A stretch of 64,000 nt of DNA from Shinella lacus (lineage in GTDB: Bacteria > Pseudomonadota > Alphaproteobacteria > Rhizobiales > Rhizobiaceae). Of this stretch, positions 42,948 through 50,744 are shown in pieces. The notes under the pieces were generated by a model. It was not told the DNA's origin. It did no database searches and saw only the letters and a program-made list of their open reading frames with translations. Each line of letters begins with the position of its first letter. Position 1 is the stretch's first letter. Made by a program: the position numbers and the translations under genes. Where the stretch lies: the NCBI RefSeq assembly GCF_010994755.1, contig NZ_WHSB02000003.1, positions 124,001-188,000 on the forward strand, written 5' to 3'.

Positions 42948-43532
42948 ATGCCGACATCATGTTTTCACAGAATGTCTGGGGTCGGGCTGCCGCAAAGCGG
43001 GGGCAGGCCCATTTTCAGAGCGCAGAAGTTGGCGAACGCGGAACATAAGACCAAATCGTTGGCGGCAAAGGCGGCATGGCCTCTGCTCGTTCTCACGGCT
43101 GCACTGCAGGTATATGTAGGTCTGTCGTCCGTGGCCTACGTCTTCATGGGGGTGGCGAACCCGGCCTCTGGGCTTGGTGGATGGACAACTGCCGCTATGG
43201 GTGGGCTTCAGTCTCTCGCCGCCGTCGCGGCGTTCGTCTTGGCCGCTCGACGCGATCTTCGCGGCACTACCCTTGCAGTTGCCGGCAGCATAGTGCTGGG
43301 CTGGCTTTCGACGTTGCCGTCCGTCGTTGAGCAAGGGCTCGACTTTCATGGCGACGATAGAGTCACCCCGGTTTACTTCGTCGTATCGCCTCTTTTTGCA
43401 ATCGCTGCGGCAACGCTTGCATGGCGCAACGTTTATCCGATCGCGGCCGCCCTCTTCGTGAGCGCGATGACCTTCGTCGGCATTTTGATCGTTGCCGCCT
43501 TCGCAATCATCATCGCGATGTACGGCTTCTAA
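42948..43532 (+). CDS. Small membrane protein of unknown function
   Basis: Up to 194 residues with four or five hydrophobic segments: PLLVLTAALQVYVGLSSVAY, MGGLQSLAAVAAFVLAA, GTTLAVAGSIVLGWL, VYFVVSPLFAIAAATLAW and a C-terminal FVGILIVAAFAIIIAMYGF. The first 27 residues from the ATG at 42948 look unlike coding sequence; a TTG at 43029 just before the hydrophobic core is a plausible true start. No ribosome site decides. It resembles small multi-pass proteins without assigned function. The SnoaL-like remnant begins at its stop codon. Confidence 0.6.
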   Translation: MPTSCFHRMSGVGLPQSGGRPIFRAQKLANAEHKTKSLAAKAAWPLLVLTAALQVYVGLSSVAYVFMGVANPASGLGGWTTAAMGGLQSLAAVAAFVLAARRDLRGTTLAVAGSIVLGWLSTLPSVVEQGLDFHGDDRVTPVYFVVSPLFAIAAATLAWRNVYPIAAALFVSAMTFVGILIVAAFAIIIAMYGF

Positions 43533-43911
43533 GGCACTGGTCCTGGATGCGAGACGTCGTCGTTCCAGCGCCGCGATGCCTCTGCGACGCCTCTACGCCG
43601 ACGATTACATCCAGCACAATCCGAACATTCCTCAGGGCAGGGACGTGTTGCGGCGCCTCGTCGAGATCCTGTCACCTTCCGTCCACTACGAACCGGGATT
43701 GATCATCGCCGAAGGCGACTTGGTCGCTATCCACGGCCGTATCTGGAGCTGGGCGGACGAGCCCCAGATTGTGGTTGATATCTTCCGGGTCGAGGGTAGC
43801 AAGCTCGTCGAACACTGGGACGTGTTGCAGAACGAAGTGCCGGTAACCGCTGGCGTTGCCGGCCTTGCGATGTTCGATCCCGAAGAAAGTGCCAGCCGCG
43901 CTGGACAATAA
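43531..43911 (+). pseudogene. SnoaL/NTF2-like protein, N-terminally frameshifted remnant
   Basis: From about 43594 the frame reads LYADDYIQHNPNIPQGRDVLRRL and on to VVDIFRVEGSKLVEHWDVLQNEV, a clear SnoaL-like domain. The expected N-terminal helix is split over three frames: KALVLDA in the main frame (from 43531), RDVVV in the next (43549-43563), FQRRDASAT in the third (43563-43589), then back to the main frame. That fits compensating small indels in a once intact gene. No start codon with a ribosome site precedes the domain. A shortened protein could still be made from an internal ATG at 43576, but most likely it is a decaying gene. Confidence 0.6.
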
Positions 43912-43997
43912 CCTGTTGCGTTTTTCCACGCCTCCTACATCCGCGGCGACGCTCTAATTTCGTCGTCCGCGGAACTTCGCTTTCGATGGCATGGCCG

Positions 43998-44957
43998 TCA
44001 AATCGCTTGCAGTTTGAAATCGCTTGCGGCGACGGGCATGACGGTCTTCAGCAGTACCACCGATTTCTCCAGCCCTTCGAAACTGTTGAGCAGTACGTCT
44101 TCGTGCTCGATCGAAAGCCAGCCGTCGTAGCCTGCCATCTGCAAGCGGTAACAAAATTGCCGCCACCAGGCTTCGCCGTGGCCGAAACCGAGTGTGACGT
44201 AGGACCAGCTTCGAGCCGGAACGTTCATCAGGGAACCATTTTCCAGAAGCGAGGTCGTCGCCTGAACCGGCGCATTCAGCATCGTGTCCTTGGCGTGCAC
44301 ATGGAAGATGGCATCTCCGAGCGCTTCGGCCGCCATCAGCGGATCAGCACCCATCCAGAAAAGGTGCGAGGGGTCGAGATTGGCGCCGACGACTGGACCG
44401 ATGGCGGCCCGCAGCTTCAAAAGCGAGGGGACGTTGTAAACATATTGATTGCCATGCAATTCCAGCGCGATGCGCTCGACGCCGCATTCCTTTGCGAGAT
44501 CGGCGATCTCCGCCCAGAATGGCAGAAGCTTCTCTTCCCACTGGTAGCGCAATACTTCCTGTGTTTCCGGCGGCCAGGACGAGACGACCCAGTTAGGCAT
44601 GAGATCGCCTTCACGCCCGGCGGGCAGGCCGGACATGGTGCAGACGGTCTTGATGCCCATTTCTCCGGCAAGCCGGATCGTATCCTTGAGGCACTCGCCC
44701 TGCTTAGGCTGGGTCGGGTGCAGTGGATTGCCGTTGGCGTTGAGTGCAATGATCTCTAGGCTACGCTCCTCGAAGGCTCTGGTGAAGCGCCGACGCGAAT
44801 CGGCGCTGCCTTTCATCGCCTCGAGATCGAAATGTGGAGCCGTGGACCAGCCGCCGGTGTTCACCTCGACGCCCGAGACGCCGAGTTGCGCGGCACTGTC
44901 GAGGAGGGCGTCGAAAGGCATGCCGCCAAGGCTGTCGGAGACGAAACCGAGCTTCAT
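43998..44957 (-). CDS. Sugar isomerase/epimerase, AP-endonuclease-2-like TIM barrel
   Basis: TIM-barrel protein of 319 residues. Start KLGFVSDSLGGMPFDALLDS. Candidate metal ligands at strand ends: IALELHGNQYV, VGANLDPSHLFWMG, IFHVHAKDTML and LSIEHEDVLLN, a pattern shared with the protein at 24790 and with inosose isomerases or dehydratases. It is 11 bp downstream of a MocA-like dehydrogenase gene, repeating the epimerase/dehydrogenase pairing of the 24.8-27.0 kb segment. Substrate inferred to be a keto-cyclitol or keto-sugar. Confidence 0.89.
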   Translation of the reverse strand: MKLGFVSDSLGGMPFDALLDSAAQLGVSGVEVNTGGWSTAPHFDLEAMKGSADSRRRFTRAFEERSLEIIALNANGNPLHPTQPKQGECLKDTIRLAGEMGIKTVCTMSGLPAGREGDLMPNWVVSSWPPETQEVLRYQWEEKLLPFWAEIADLAKECGVERIALELHGNQYVYNVPSLLKLRAAIGPVVGANLDPSHLFWMGADPLMAAEALGDAIFHVHAKDTMLNAPVQATTSLLENGSLMNVPARSWSYVTLGFGHGEAWWRQFCYRLQMAGYDGWLSIEHEDVLLNSFEGLEKSVVLLKTVMPVAASDFKLQAI

Positions 44958-44968
44958 TATCGAATTCC

Positions 44969-45982
44969 TTATCGTGCGTTGTAGAGAGGGGGCCTGACCA
45001 TTGGGTCGAGGCTGACGCGCTTGCCCGTCCGCAGTGCCTCGACGCCTGCTTCTGCGACGAGAGTGGCGCAGTAGCCATCCCAACTGTCGGAGGCGATTGG
45101 GGGGAACGTGCCAGTTCGGACGAAATTCACAAAGGCCTTGTTCTGCAGCCGGTAGGCTTCCGCAAAGCGCGGCCGCCAGTCGGATGGATAGTGCTCGAAA
45201 GCCATGAGATGGGCGTTGCGGCGCGTGTGGACAGGGGCGTTGAGCAGGATCGAGCCCCTTTCGCCCACCAATTCGCCGCGCACGTCGTAGCCATAGGCAG
45301 CGTTGTTGTTGACCTCGATGTTGACGATGTGGCCCCGATCGGTTTCGAGAACCATGAAGACCGGAGCGCCGGTCTTCGATGCATCCACTCCGCTCGGCTG
45401 GAAGACGGATATCGCGGTGTAATCGGCGTCGAGGATGAAGCGTGCGACATCGAATTCGTGCGGGGCCGAGTTGGTGATTGCCATCTGGCCGGTGAAGTTT
45501 GCGGGCGCTTCGACATTCCTGTGGGTGTTGTGCATCATGATCGCCTGGCCGAGCGATCCATCCGCGAGCGCGGCCTTCATGTCGCGATAGGACGGGTCGA
45601 AACGGCGCATGAAGCCGAGCTGGACAAACCTGCGACCGCGCGCGACTTCCGCGTCGATGACCGCGCGGCATTCTCCGGAATTCTGCGACAGGGGTTTTTC
45701 GCAGAGCACGGGTTTGCCCACCTCGATTGCGGCAAGCGACAAGGGCGCGTGGGTTTGGTCCGGGCTGGCGATGATCACGGCGTCGATGTCTTCGCGCCGG
45801 ATCGTCTGAAGTGGGTCGGTGGAGATGTCGGCTGCGCCGCAATCCTCGGCTATCGCACGGGCGCGCGTTTGGGATGCGTCGCAGACGACCTGCAACACGG
45901 CTCCGGGCAAATCCTCAGACACGATCCGTGCATGGTCGGCACCCATGATGCCTGCACCGATAATTGCAATTCTGACCGACAT
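44969..45982 (-). CDS. Gfo/Idh/MocA-family oxidoreductase (inositol 2-dehydrogenase-like)
   Basis: NAD(P)-dependent dehydrogenase of 337 residues. Rossmann motif RIAIIGAGIMGADHARIV, VLCEKPLSQ, then GFMRRFDPSYRDMKAA and APANFTGQMAITNSAPHEFDV. Over these blocks it nearly mirrors the protein at 15114-16097, so the two are recent paralogues. The start ATG was chosen by the family N-terminus; an in-frame start at 46018 adds 12 residues. It heads a two-gene unit with the epimerase and is divergent from a LacI-type regulator gene. It probably oxidises an inositol-like ring hydroxyl. Confidence 0.9.
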   Translation of the reverse strand: MSVRIAIIGAGIMGADHARIVSEDLPGAVLQVVCDASQTRARAIAEDCGAADISTDPLQTIRREDIDAVIIASPDQTHAPLSLAAIEVGKPVLCEKPLSQNSGECRAVIDAEVARGRRFVQLGFMRRFDPSYRDMKAALADGSLGQAIMMHNTHRNVEAPANFTGQMAITNSAPHEFDVARFILDADYTAISVFQPSGVDASKTGAPVFMVLETDRGHIVNIEVNNNAAYGYDVRGELVGERGSILLNAPVHTRRNAHLMAFEHYPSDWRPRFAEAYRLQNKAFVNFVRTGTFPPIASDSWDGYCATLVAEAGVEALRTGKRVSLDPMVRPPLYNAR

Positions 45983-46333
45983 TCCATGTTCCTTGTTTTC
46001 GAAGCGCGATGGGCACAACGACGGGTCGCTATGAGCGAGTTCCTATTGCGACAATTCAAGTTTGAAGCCTCGCGGCGGGCCCTGAGCTGGAGCAAGGCAC
46101 TCGTCGATGAGAAGCAATGCCAGCTTCGAGGGTGAGGATTTTCTTCAATTGATTGGTTGGATTATCTGGATTGAAATGCCATCATTCAACGAAAGCGAAG
46201 GACGAATTTCGATGTCTTTCACATCAAATATATCGCACCGCACAAATCCAGACCGACGTCGTCGTCTTCTTGGTAACACGCGGTCACTCAGTCGATTCCA
46301 TGATTTAAATCGCATCAGACTGTGAGAGGAAAA
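45983..46333. other. Divergent promoter region between MocA-like and LacI-type genes (351 bp)
   Basis: AT-richer than the genes on either side. I see GATGT-N5-ACATC (46212-46226) and the palindrome GATTTAAATC near 46303-46312, either of which might bind the LacI-type protein. A 72-codon frame at 46107-46325 has no ribosome site or domain character and is not called. Confidence 0.4.
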
Positions 46334-47359
46334 ATGCCAAAACCGGCAAAGCCTGGAACATGGAAAGGGCCATCGGTCCAAGCGATCGCGAAGATTGCGG
46401 CTGTGGGCTCCGCGACGGTCGACCGAGTGCTCAACAACCGTAGCGGTGTGCGGGAGAAGACCCGTGCACGGGTTCTCGCGGCGCTTGAAAAACTCCGCCA
46501 TGAGAGCGCCGACAGCGACGTTCCCGTCCTCATTCGCCTGTTCTGTGAATCGGGTGAAACATTCAATGCGGCCATGGCGGCGGCGGTGTCAGAGGTGAAC
46601 CGCACGCAGGCCGGCATCGACATACAAGGCGTTTACGTAACAACAAGCGACGCCGAACCGCTCGCCTTCGCGCGGCGGATCGAGCAGGAAGGCGGAGAGG
46701 GAGACGGCGTCGTCGTCATTGGCCGGGAGCATCCGGCAACGAACCGGGCCATTCGAAAGCTCCGGACGATCGGCCGGCCGGTGGTCTGCCTTACAACCGA
46801 TCTGCCGAGTTCACGACGAAGCACTTATGTCGGGAACGATCAGTATGCCGCCGGCAGTGTTGCGGCACTCTTGATCGGCAATGCGCTGCCGAAGGAAAAC
46901 AGCAGCATTCTGGTTGTCATGAGCGTGCCGTTTCGCTGTCAGCAGGAGCGGGAGATGGGCTTTCGGCGAGTTCTGCGGTCCGATTTTCCGTACCTGAAGA
47001 TCGAGGAACGCATGATCTCGGACGAAAGGCCCGAGAGCACATGCGAACAGCTAACGCGATACTTCGAGACGAATGGGCATCCCGCGGCAATTTACAACGT
47101 CGCTGGCGCCAATCGCGGCATTGCCAAGGCGCTGGAAAATGCGGGCAAGGCGAATGAGACAGTGTTCGTCGGTCATGAATTGTCCATCCATTCCCGCGCG
47201 CTTCTGGAGTCCGGAGTGATGGATTATGTCATTTCGCATGATTTCGCGGCCGAACTCGCCTCGGCAGCAAGATGGATAAAAAGCAATTTGAATGGCGTGA
47301 CCAGCGAGCCAAGCTATTCGCAGGTTCTCGTCCACACGCGATACAATTGCGGCCCTTAG
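46334..47359 (+). CDS. LacI-type regulator with periplasmic-binding sensor domain
   Basis: Regulator of 341 residues. The N-terminal helix-turn-helix is SVQAIAKIAAVGSATVDRVL with the hinge helix VREKTRARVLAALEKL; the sensor starts DVPVLIRLFCESGETFNAAM and resembles sugar-binding proteins (NVAGANRGIAKALENAGKANETVFVGHEL). The TVDRVLN recognition helix differs from the classical TVSRVLN, as in the subgroup that regulates inositol or xylitol use. GAGAGGA precedes the ATG. It sits between the MocA/epimerase pair and the third importer, so either or both may be its targets. Confidence 0.88.
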   Translation: MPKPAKPGTWKGPSVQAIAKIAAVGSATVDRVLNNRSGVREKTRARVLAALEKLRHESADSDVPVLIRLFCESGETFNAAMAAAVSEVNRTQAGIDIQGVYVTTSDAEPLAFARRIEQEGGEGDGVVVIGREHPATNRAIRKLRTIGRPVVCLTTDLPSSRRSTYVGNDQYAAGSVAALLIGNALPKENSSILVVMSVPFRCQQEREMGFRRVLRSDFPYLKIEERMISDERPESTCEQLTRYFETNGHPAAIYNVAGANRGIAKALENAGKANETVFVGHELSIHSRALLESGVMDYVISHDFAAELASAARWIKSNLNGVTSEPSYSQVLVHTRYNCGP

Positions 47360-47870
47360 CGCCTTCTGTGGGCATCTAAGTGGTGCCGGCCCGGGTGGCC
47401 TTGCTGCCCATCGGCGACGGGGGAATATCCGTTCGTTTCGTCGATGATGCTCTATTTGAAGCTTAAAAGCTGCAAACGTACGATGTAGTTTACATCATTC
47501 TCATTTCTCCTTTCAGAATAAATGAAATATTTTCAATATGTTATGTGAAGTATGCTCTCCACGCCAATTTGATGAAGAGAAAATCAGAATTCATCCCATG
47601 AAAACCTTGCGATCCTTCATCTTCATCAATGAAAATACGTCCAAGCGATCTGGTTGCCAGGTCGCCCCAGATAGTCACGAACGCCCACCGCAACGCCGAC
47701 TTCGGTCCGAATCTGGAATAAATATTGACTATCTGAATCTTGTGCAATAAATGTTGCATCGAGGAGTTCAGCAGGCAGCGTGGAGGTTGCCTGTGATGCC
47801 GTCTGAAAACGACTGAGCCAGGCGCTCGCATCGAAGACTCCGTTGCTTCAAATCAAGGAGGAGGAACCTT
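47360..47870. other. Intergenic region before the second cyclitol-type importer (511 bp)
   Basis: Markedly AT-rich from about 47480. It contains the promoter/operator at 47725-47758. A 70-codon frame at 47538-47750 ends inside the operator, lacks a ribosome site and is not called. Nothing else was identified. Confidence 0.5.
47725..47758 (+). promoter_or_regulatory. Promoter with overlapping perfect TGCAA-N6-TTGCA operator
   Basis: TTGACT (47725-47730), a 17-bp spacer and TAAATG (47748-47753) as -10. The palindrome TGCAA (47743-47747), TAAATG, TTGCA (47754-47758) covers the -10 box exactly as at 13928. It is 112 bp before the importer's first gene and 27 kb from the RpiR gene. Confidence 0.75.
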
Positions 47871-48899
47871 ATGAAAATTGCAAAGAGCATCCTGTACTCT
47901 GCGCTTTTGACGTCTGCTGCGCTTGGCATCGCCCACGCCCAGGATGCCGAAAAGCAGTATCGCTTCGTCATGGTATCTCATATCGGTTCTAACGATCCGA
48001 ACATGAATTGGCTGACGACATCCTTGAAGGAGTTCGAAGCGAAGTATCCGGACGTGAAGACCGAATACATCTCCACGAACAACTATTCCGTTCAGGAGCA
48101 TGTCCGTCTGCTCGAACAAGCGATCGCAACCCAGCCGGATGGCATTGCGGTGCCGATCGTCAGTTCCGATGCCTTTGAAGGCCCGCTGCGCAAGGCGATC
48201 GAAGCCGGCATCCCGGTCGTCGCCTTCAACATTCCTGACGGTCGTCCGGACGGCGAGCGCATTCCCTATCTGACCTATGTCGGCGGCGACGAGTTCCTGA
48301 CGGGCAAGAAGCTCGGCGAATATGCACTTACGAAGGTCGAGGCCGGGGAAATCCCGAAGCCCACGCATGTCGTCTGCGCAAGCCATGACTCGGCACATCA
48401 GGGCCTCAAGGCGCGCTGCGCGGGCATGAAAGAGGTGATGGAGAAGGCGGGCGCCAAGTTCGACGAACTCTTCATCGGCGCGGAGCCAGCAACGGCGCGC
48501 AACACGCTGCAATCGTTCCTGCAGGCCAATCCGGACACCAACTATATCTTCACGGTTGCCGGCTGGTCGTCTCCCTGGGCCTGGGGTGTGGCGAACGAAA
48601 TGAAGCTCGATCCGGACGTCGATGACAAGGGCGTCACCGTCCTGACCGTCGATGAAGGTCCTGTGTCGATCGAAGGCGTGCGCGCGGGCCATATTCTCGC
48701 GACGAACAGCCAGGGCTTTTGGTTGCAGGGCTATGCTCCCATGGAGTGGCTCTATTGGAACAAGAAGTTCGGATACGCGCCCCAGCAAAGCATTCTGACG
48801 GGTCCGCTCGTGATCAACAAGGATAATGCGGATCAATGGGCAACGCAGGTCCGCGGCGTGTTCGGCGACAAGGCCTACGACGAACAGAACACCTGGTAA
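47871..48899 (+). CDS. Sugar/cyclitol ABC importer 2, periplasmic binding protein
   Basis: Binding protein of 342 residues with a signal peptide ending IAHAQD (residues 1-23). Mature motifs: FVMVSHIGSNDPNMNWLTTS, QPDGIAVPIVSSDAFEGPL, HDSAHQGLKARCAGMKEVM and QANPDTNYIFTVAGWSS. It belongs to the Peripla_BP_4 family and shares a general layout with the protein at 9851 (VSHI/ISHG start, EGPLRKAIEAGIPVV versus [15 protein letters not shown]), suggesting related ligands. GGAGGAGGAACC precedes the ATG. A perfect TGCAA-N6-TTGCA operator is upstream. It opens a four-gene importer operon. Confidence 0.92.
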   Translation: MKIAKSILYSALLTSAALGIAHAQDAEKQYRFVMVSHIGSNDPNMNWLTTSLKEFEAKYPDVKTEYISTNNYSVQEHVRLLEQAIATQPDGIAVPIVSSDAFEGPLRKAIEAGIPVVAFNIPDGRPDGERIPYLTYVGGDEFLTGKKLGEYALTKVEAGEIPKPTHVVCASHDSAHQGLKARCAGMKEVMEKAGAKFDELFIGAEPATARNTLQSFLQANPDTNYIFTVAGWSSPWAWGVANEMKLDPDVDDKGVTVLTVDEGPVSIEGVRAGHILATNSQGFWLQGYAPMEWLYWNKKFGYAPQQSILTGPLVINKDNADQWATQVRGVFGDKAYDEQNTW

Positions 48900-48916
48900 C
48901 CGGTACCCTCCCGGGC

Positions 48917-48952
48917 GAGGGCGGCTGGCCTTTCGACAGGCTGGCTGCCCTC
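48917..48952 (+). terminator. Intra-operon hairpin after the binding-protein gene
   Basis: GAGGGC (48917-48922) pairs with GCCCTC (48947-48952), with further imperfect pairing inside including CCT/AGG around the TTCGA loop. No T run follows, so it is more likely an RNA-protecting structure than a full terminator, as at 10807. Confidence 0.4.
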
Positions 48953-48996
48953 ATTTGCGCATCCCGCGGCGCATATCAACGAGCAGGACCAGAACC

Positions 48997-49953
48997 ATGA
49001 AATACCTTGTCCGCAGCCAGGGTTTTGGCGCGACGGTTGGCGTCATCGCCATGCTGGCCGTTTTCACAGTGATCGATTTTTCTGGCTGGTGGACGGTGCA
49101 GACGCTGTCCAACGTCACGCAGTTTACGGCGATCCTCGCCCTTGTGGCATTGGGTCAAGCCCTCGTGATCATGACGAAGGAAATCGATCTGTCCGTCGGT
49201 TCGATCTATGGGCTGACGGGCGTTGCATTCATAACGCTGGAGCCCTCTTTGGGCGTGCCGGGCTCTCTGGTCGTGGCTCTGGGCATTGCGGCTGCTGCGG
49301 GGTTTCTTCAGGGAACCGCTGTCGTCAAAGGTGAACTCCCGTCGATGATCGTCACGCTTGGCGGCCTGTTCGCGGCGCGCGGCATCATCTATGTCTGGAC
49401 AGGCGGCTCCGTCCACAATTTCTCTCCCGATGCCCGTACCCACGCCCTGACCCGCCTCTTGGGCGGAGAGCTCTTCGGCATTGCAGCGGCAATATACTGG
49501 GTGGGCATCATTTCCGTCTTGTTGTCCATCATGCTCTGGGGCACCCGCTTCGGGAACCGGCTGTTAGCGACCGGCGGCAGTCGGGAAAGCGCTGAATCAC
49601 GCGGCGTCCGCACCGACCGCATCAAGACGGCAGCCTTTGTCCTATGCTCGCTGCTCGCTGGCTTTGCCGGCATCCTGACGCTGTGCAATCAGCCGCAGAC
49701 CCATGTTACGCTCGGCGAGAACATGGAACTTGAGGCCATCTCGGCAGCGGTGATTGGTGGGTGCCTGCTGACCGGCGGGCGGGGATCGATCCTCGGTGTC
49801 ATCCTCGGCGCCTTGATCGTCGTCGGCTTCCGCTACGAGTTGATCGCGCTCGGCGCGCCATCGTCCTGGTACATCACATTCGTCGGCGCCGTTCTCATCG
49901 TGGCGGTTATTTTCAATCAGAAGCTTGCCCGCTTTATCGGGCACAGCGTTTGA
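48997..49953 (+). CDS. Sugar/cyclitol ABC importer 2, permease A
   Basis: Inner-membrane permease of 318 residues, RbsC-like, with about ten hydrophobic segments. Motifs: IMTKEIDLSVGSIYGLTGV, ELPSMIVTLGGLFAARGIIY and LLATGGSRESAESRGVRTDRIK (ATPase contact). It is followed 17 bp later by the ATPase gene, and a second permease gene follows that. The two permeases share the GGSxxSAxSRGVRxDRIK block, so they are paralogues that may form a heterodimer, which is uncommon for ribose-type systems that have one permease gene. Confidence 0.92.
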   Translation: MKYLVRSQGFGATVGVIAMLAVFTVIDFSGWWTVQTLSNVTQFTAILALVALGQALVIMTKEIDLSVGSIYGLTGVAFITLEPSLGVPGSLVVALGIAAAAGFLQGTAVVKGELPSMIVTLGGLFAARGIIYVWTGGSVHNFSPDARTHALTRLLGGELFGIAAAIYWVGIISVLLSIMLWGTRFGNRLLATGGSRESAESRGVRTDRIKTAAFVLCSLLAGFAGILTLCNQPQTHVTLGENMELEAISAAVIGGCLLTGGRGSILGVILGALIVVGFRYELIALGAPSSWYITFVGAVLIVAVIFNQKLARFIGHSV

Positions 49954-49970
49954 CGCGGGAGGACGCTCAA

Positions 49971-50744
49971 ATGACCCAACAACCTCTCATCCAGGTGAAA
50001 AACCTCGACCTCTATTTCGGTGCCTTCCACGCCCTGAAAAACGTCTCGGTCGATTTTAACGCGGGCGAACTGATCGGCCTGGTCGGCGACAACGGTGCCG
50101 GCAAGACCACACTGATCCGCGTTCTGTGCGGCATCCACCCCCCGACAAAAGGGGAGGTGTTCTTCGATGGCAAGAAGGTGGAAAAATTCCATCCGAAGCT
50201 CGCCATCGATCAGGGTATCGAGACCATTCAGCAGTCCGTTGGCCTCTGCGACAACCTTTCGATCGCGCGCAACTTCTATCTCGGCCGGGAGCCGGTCAAA
50301 CGGATCCTCGGCATACCATTCCTCGATTTCGCGAAGATGCGCGAGAAATCGAGCCGCGTTATCCGGCAATTCGGCCTTCGCGAGAATGTCTCGGCGGACG
50401 ACGAGGTGGAACGGCTGTCGGGTGGAGAGCGTCAATCGGTCAAGATCGGCCGGGCCGTCGAGTTCAAGAATCGCGTCGTGATCATGGACGAGCCGACCAA
50501 CCACCTGTCGGTTCGCGAACGCGAGCATGTCAATGAACTGGCGGTGCAATTGAAGGAGCAGGGCTTGCTCGTCATCTACATCACGCACGACATCTTTCAG
50601 GTGCACAAGCTCGCCGATCGCATCGTTATCATGGAAAACGGCGAAAAGGTCGCCGATGCGTCGACGGACAGCATATCGGCGGAGGCGCTCGAAGACGTCA
50701 TCCGCCAAGGCGGCCGTCTTGTCGAGAAGCAGGAGGCGGTCTGA
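49971..50744 (+). CDS. Sugar/cyclitol ABC importer 2, single-domain ATPase
   Basis: ATPase of 257 residues with one nucleotide-binding domain. Walker A GDNGAGKTTLIRVL, signature LSGGERQSVKIGRAV, Walker B VVIMDEPTNHLSVRE and H-loop YITHDIFQVHKLADR. It matches the ATPase at 11994-12770 in organisation, with a shared GDNGAGK and EPTxxLxVR pattern. GCGGGAGGACGCTCAA precedes the ATG. Its stop overlaps the start of the second permease gene. One ATPase gene would serve two permeases. Confidence 0.93.
   Translation: MTQQPLIQVKNLDLYFGAFHALKNVSVDFNAGELIGLVGDNGAGKTTLIRVLCGIHPPTKGEVFFDGKKVEKFHPKLAIDQGIETIQQSVGLCDNLSIARNFYLGREPVKRILGIPFLDFAKMREKSSRVIRQFGLRENVSADDEVERLSGGERQSVKIGRAVEFKNRVVIMDEPTNHLSVREREHVNELAVQLKEQGLLVIYITHDIFQVHKLADRIVIMENGEKVADASTDSISAEALEDVIRQGGRLVEKQEAV

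Noticed and set aside
46107-46325. 72-codon frame before the LacI-type regulator
   Set aside because: Lies across the divergent promoter region and has no ribosome site.
47538-47750. 70-codon plus-strand frame before the second importer
   Set aside because: No ribosome site, no domain character, and it ends inside the promoter/operator.
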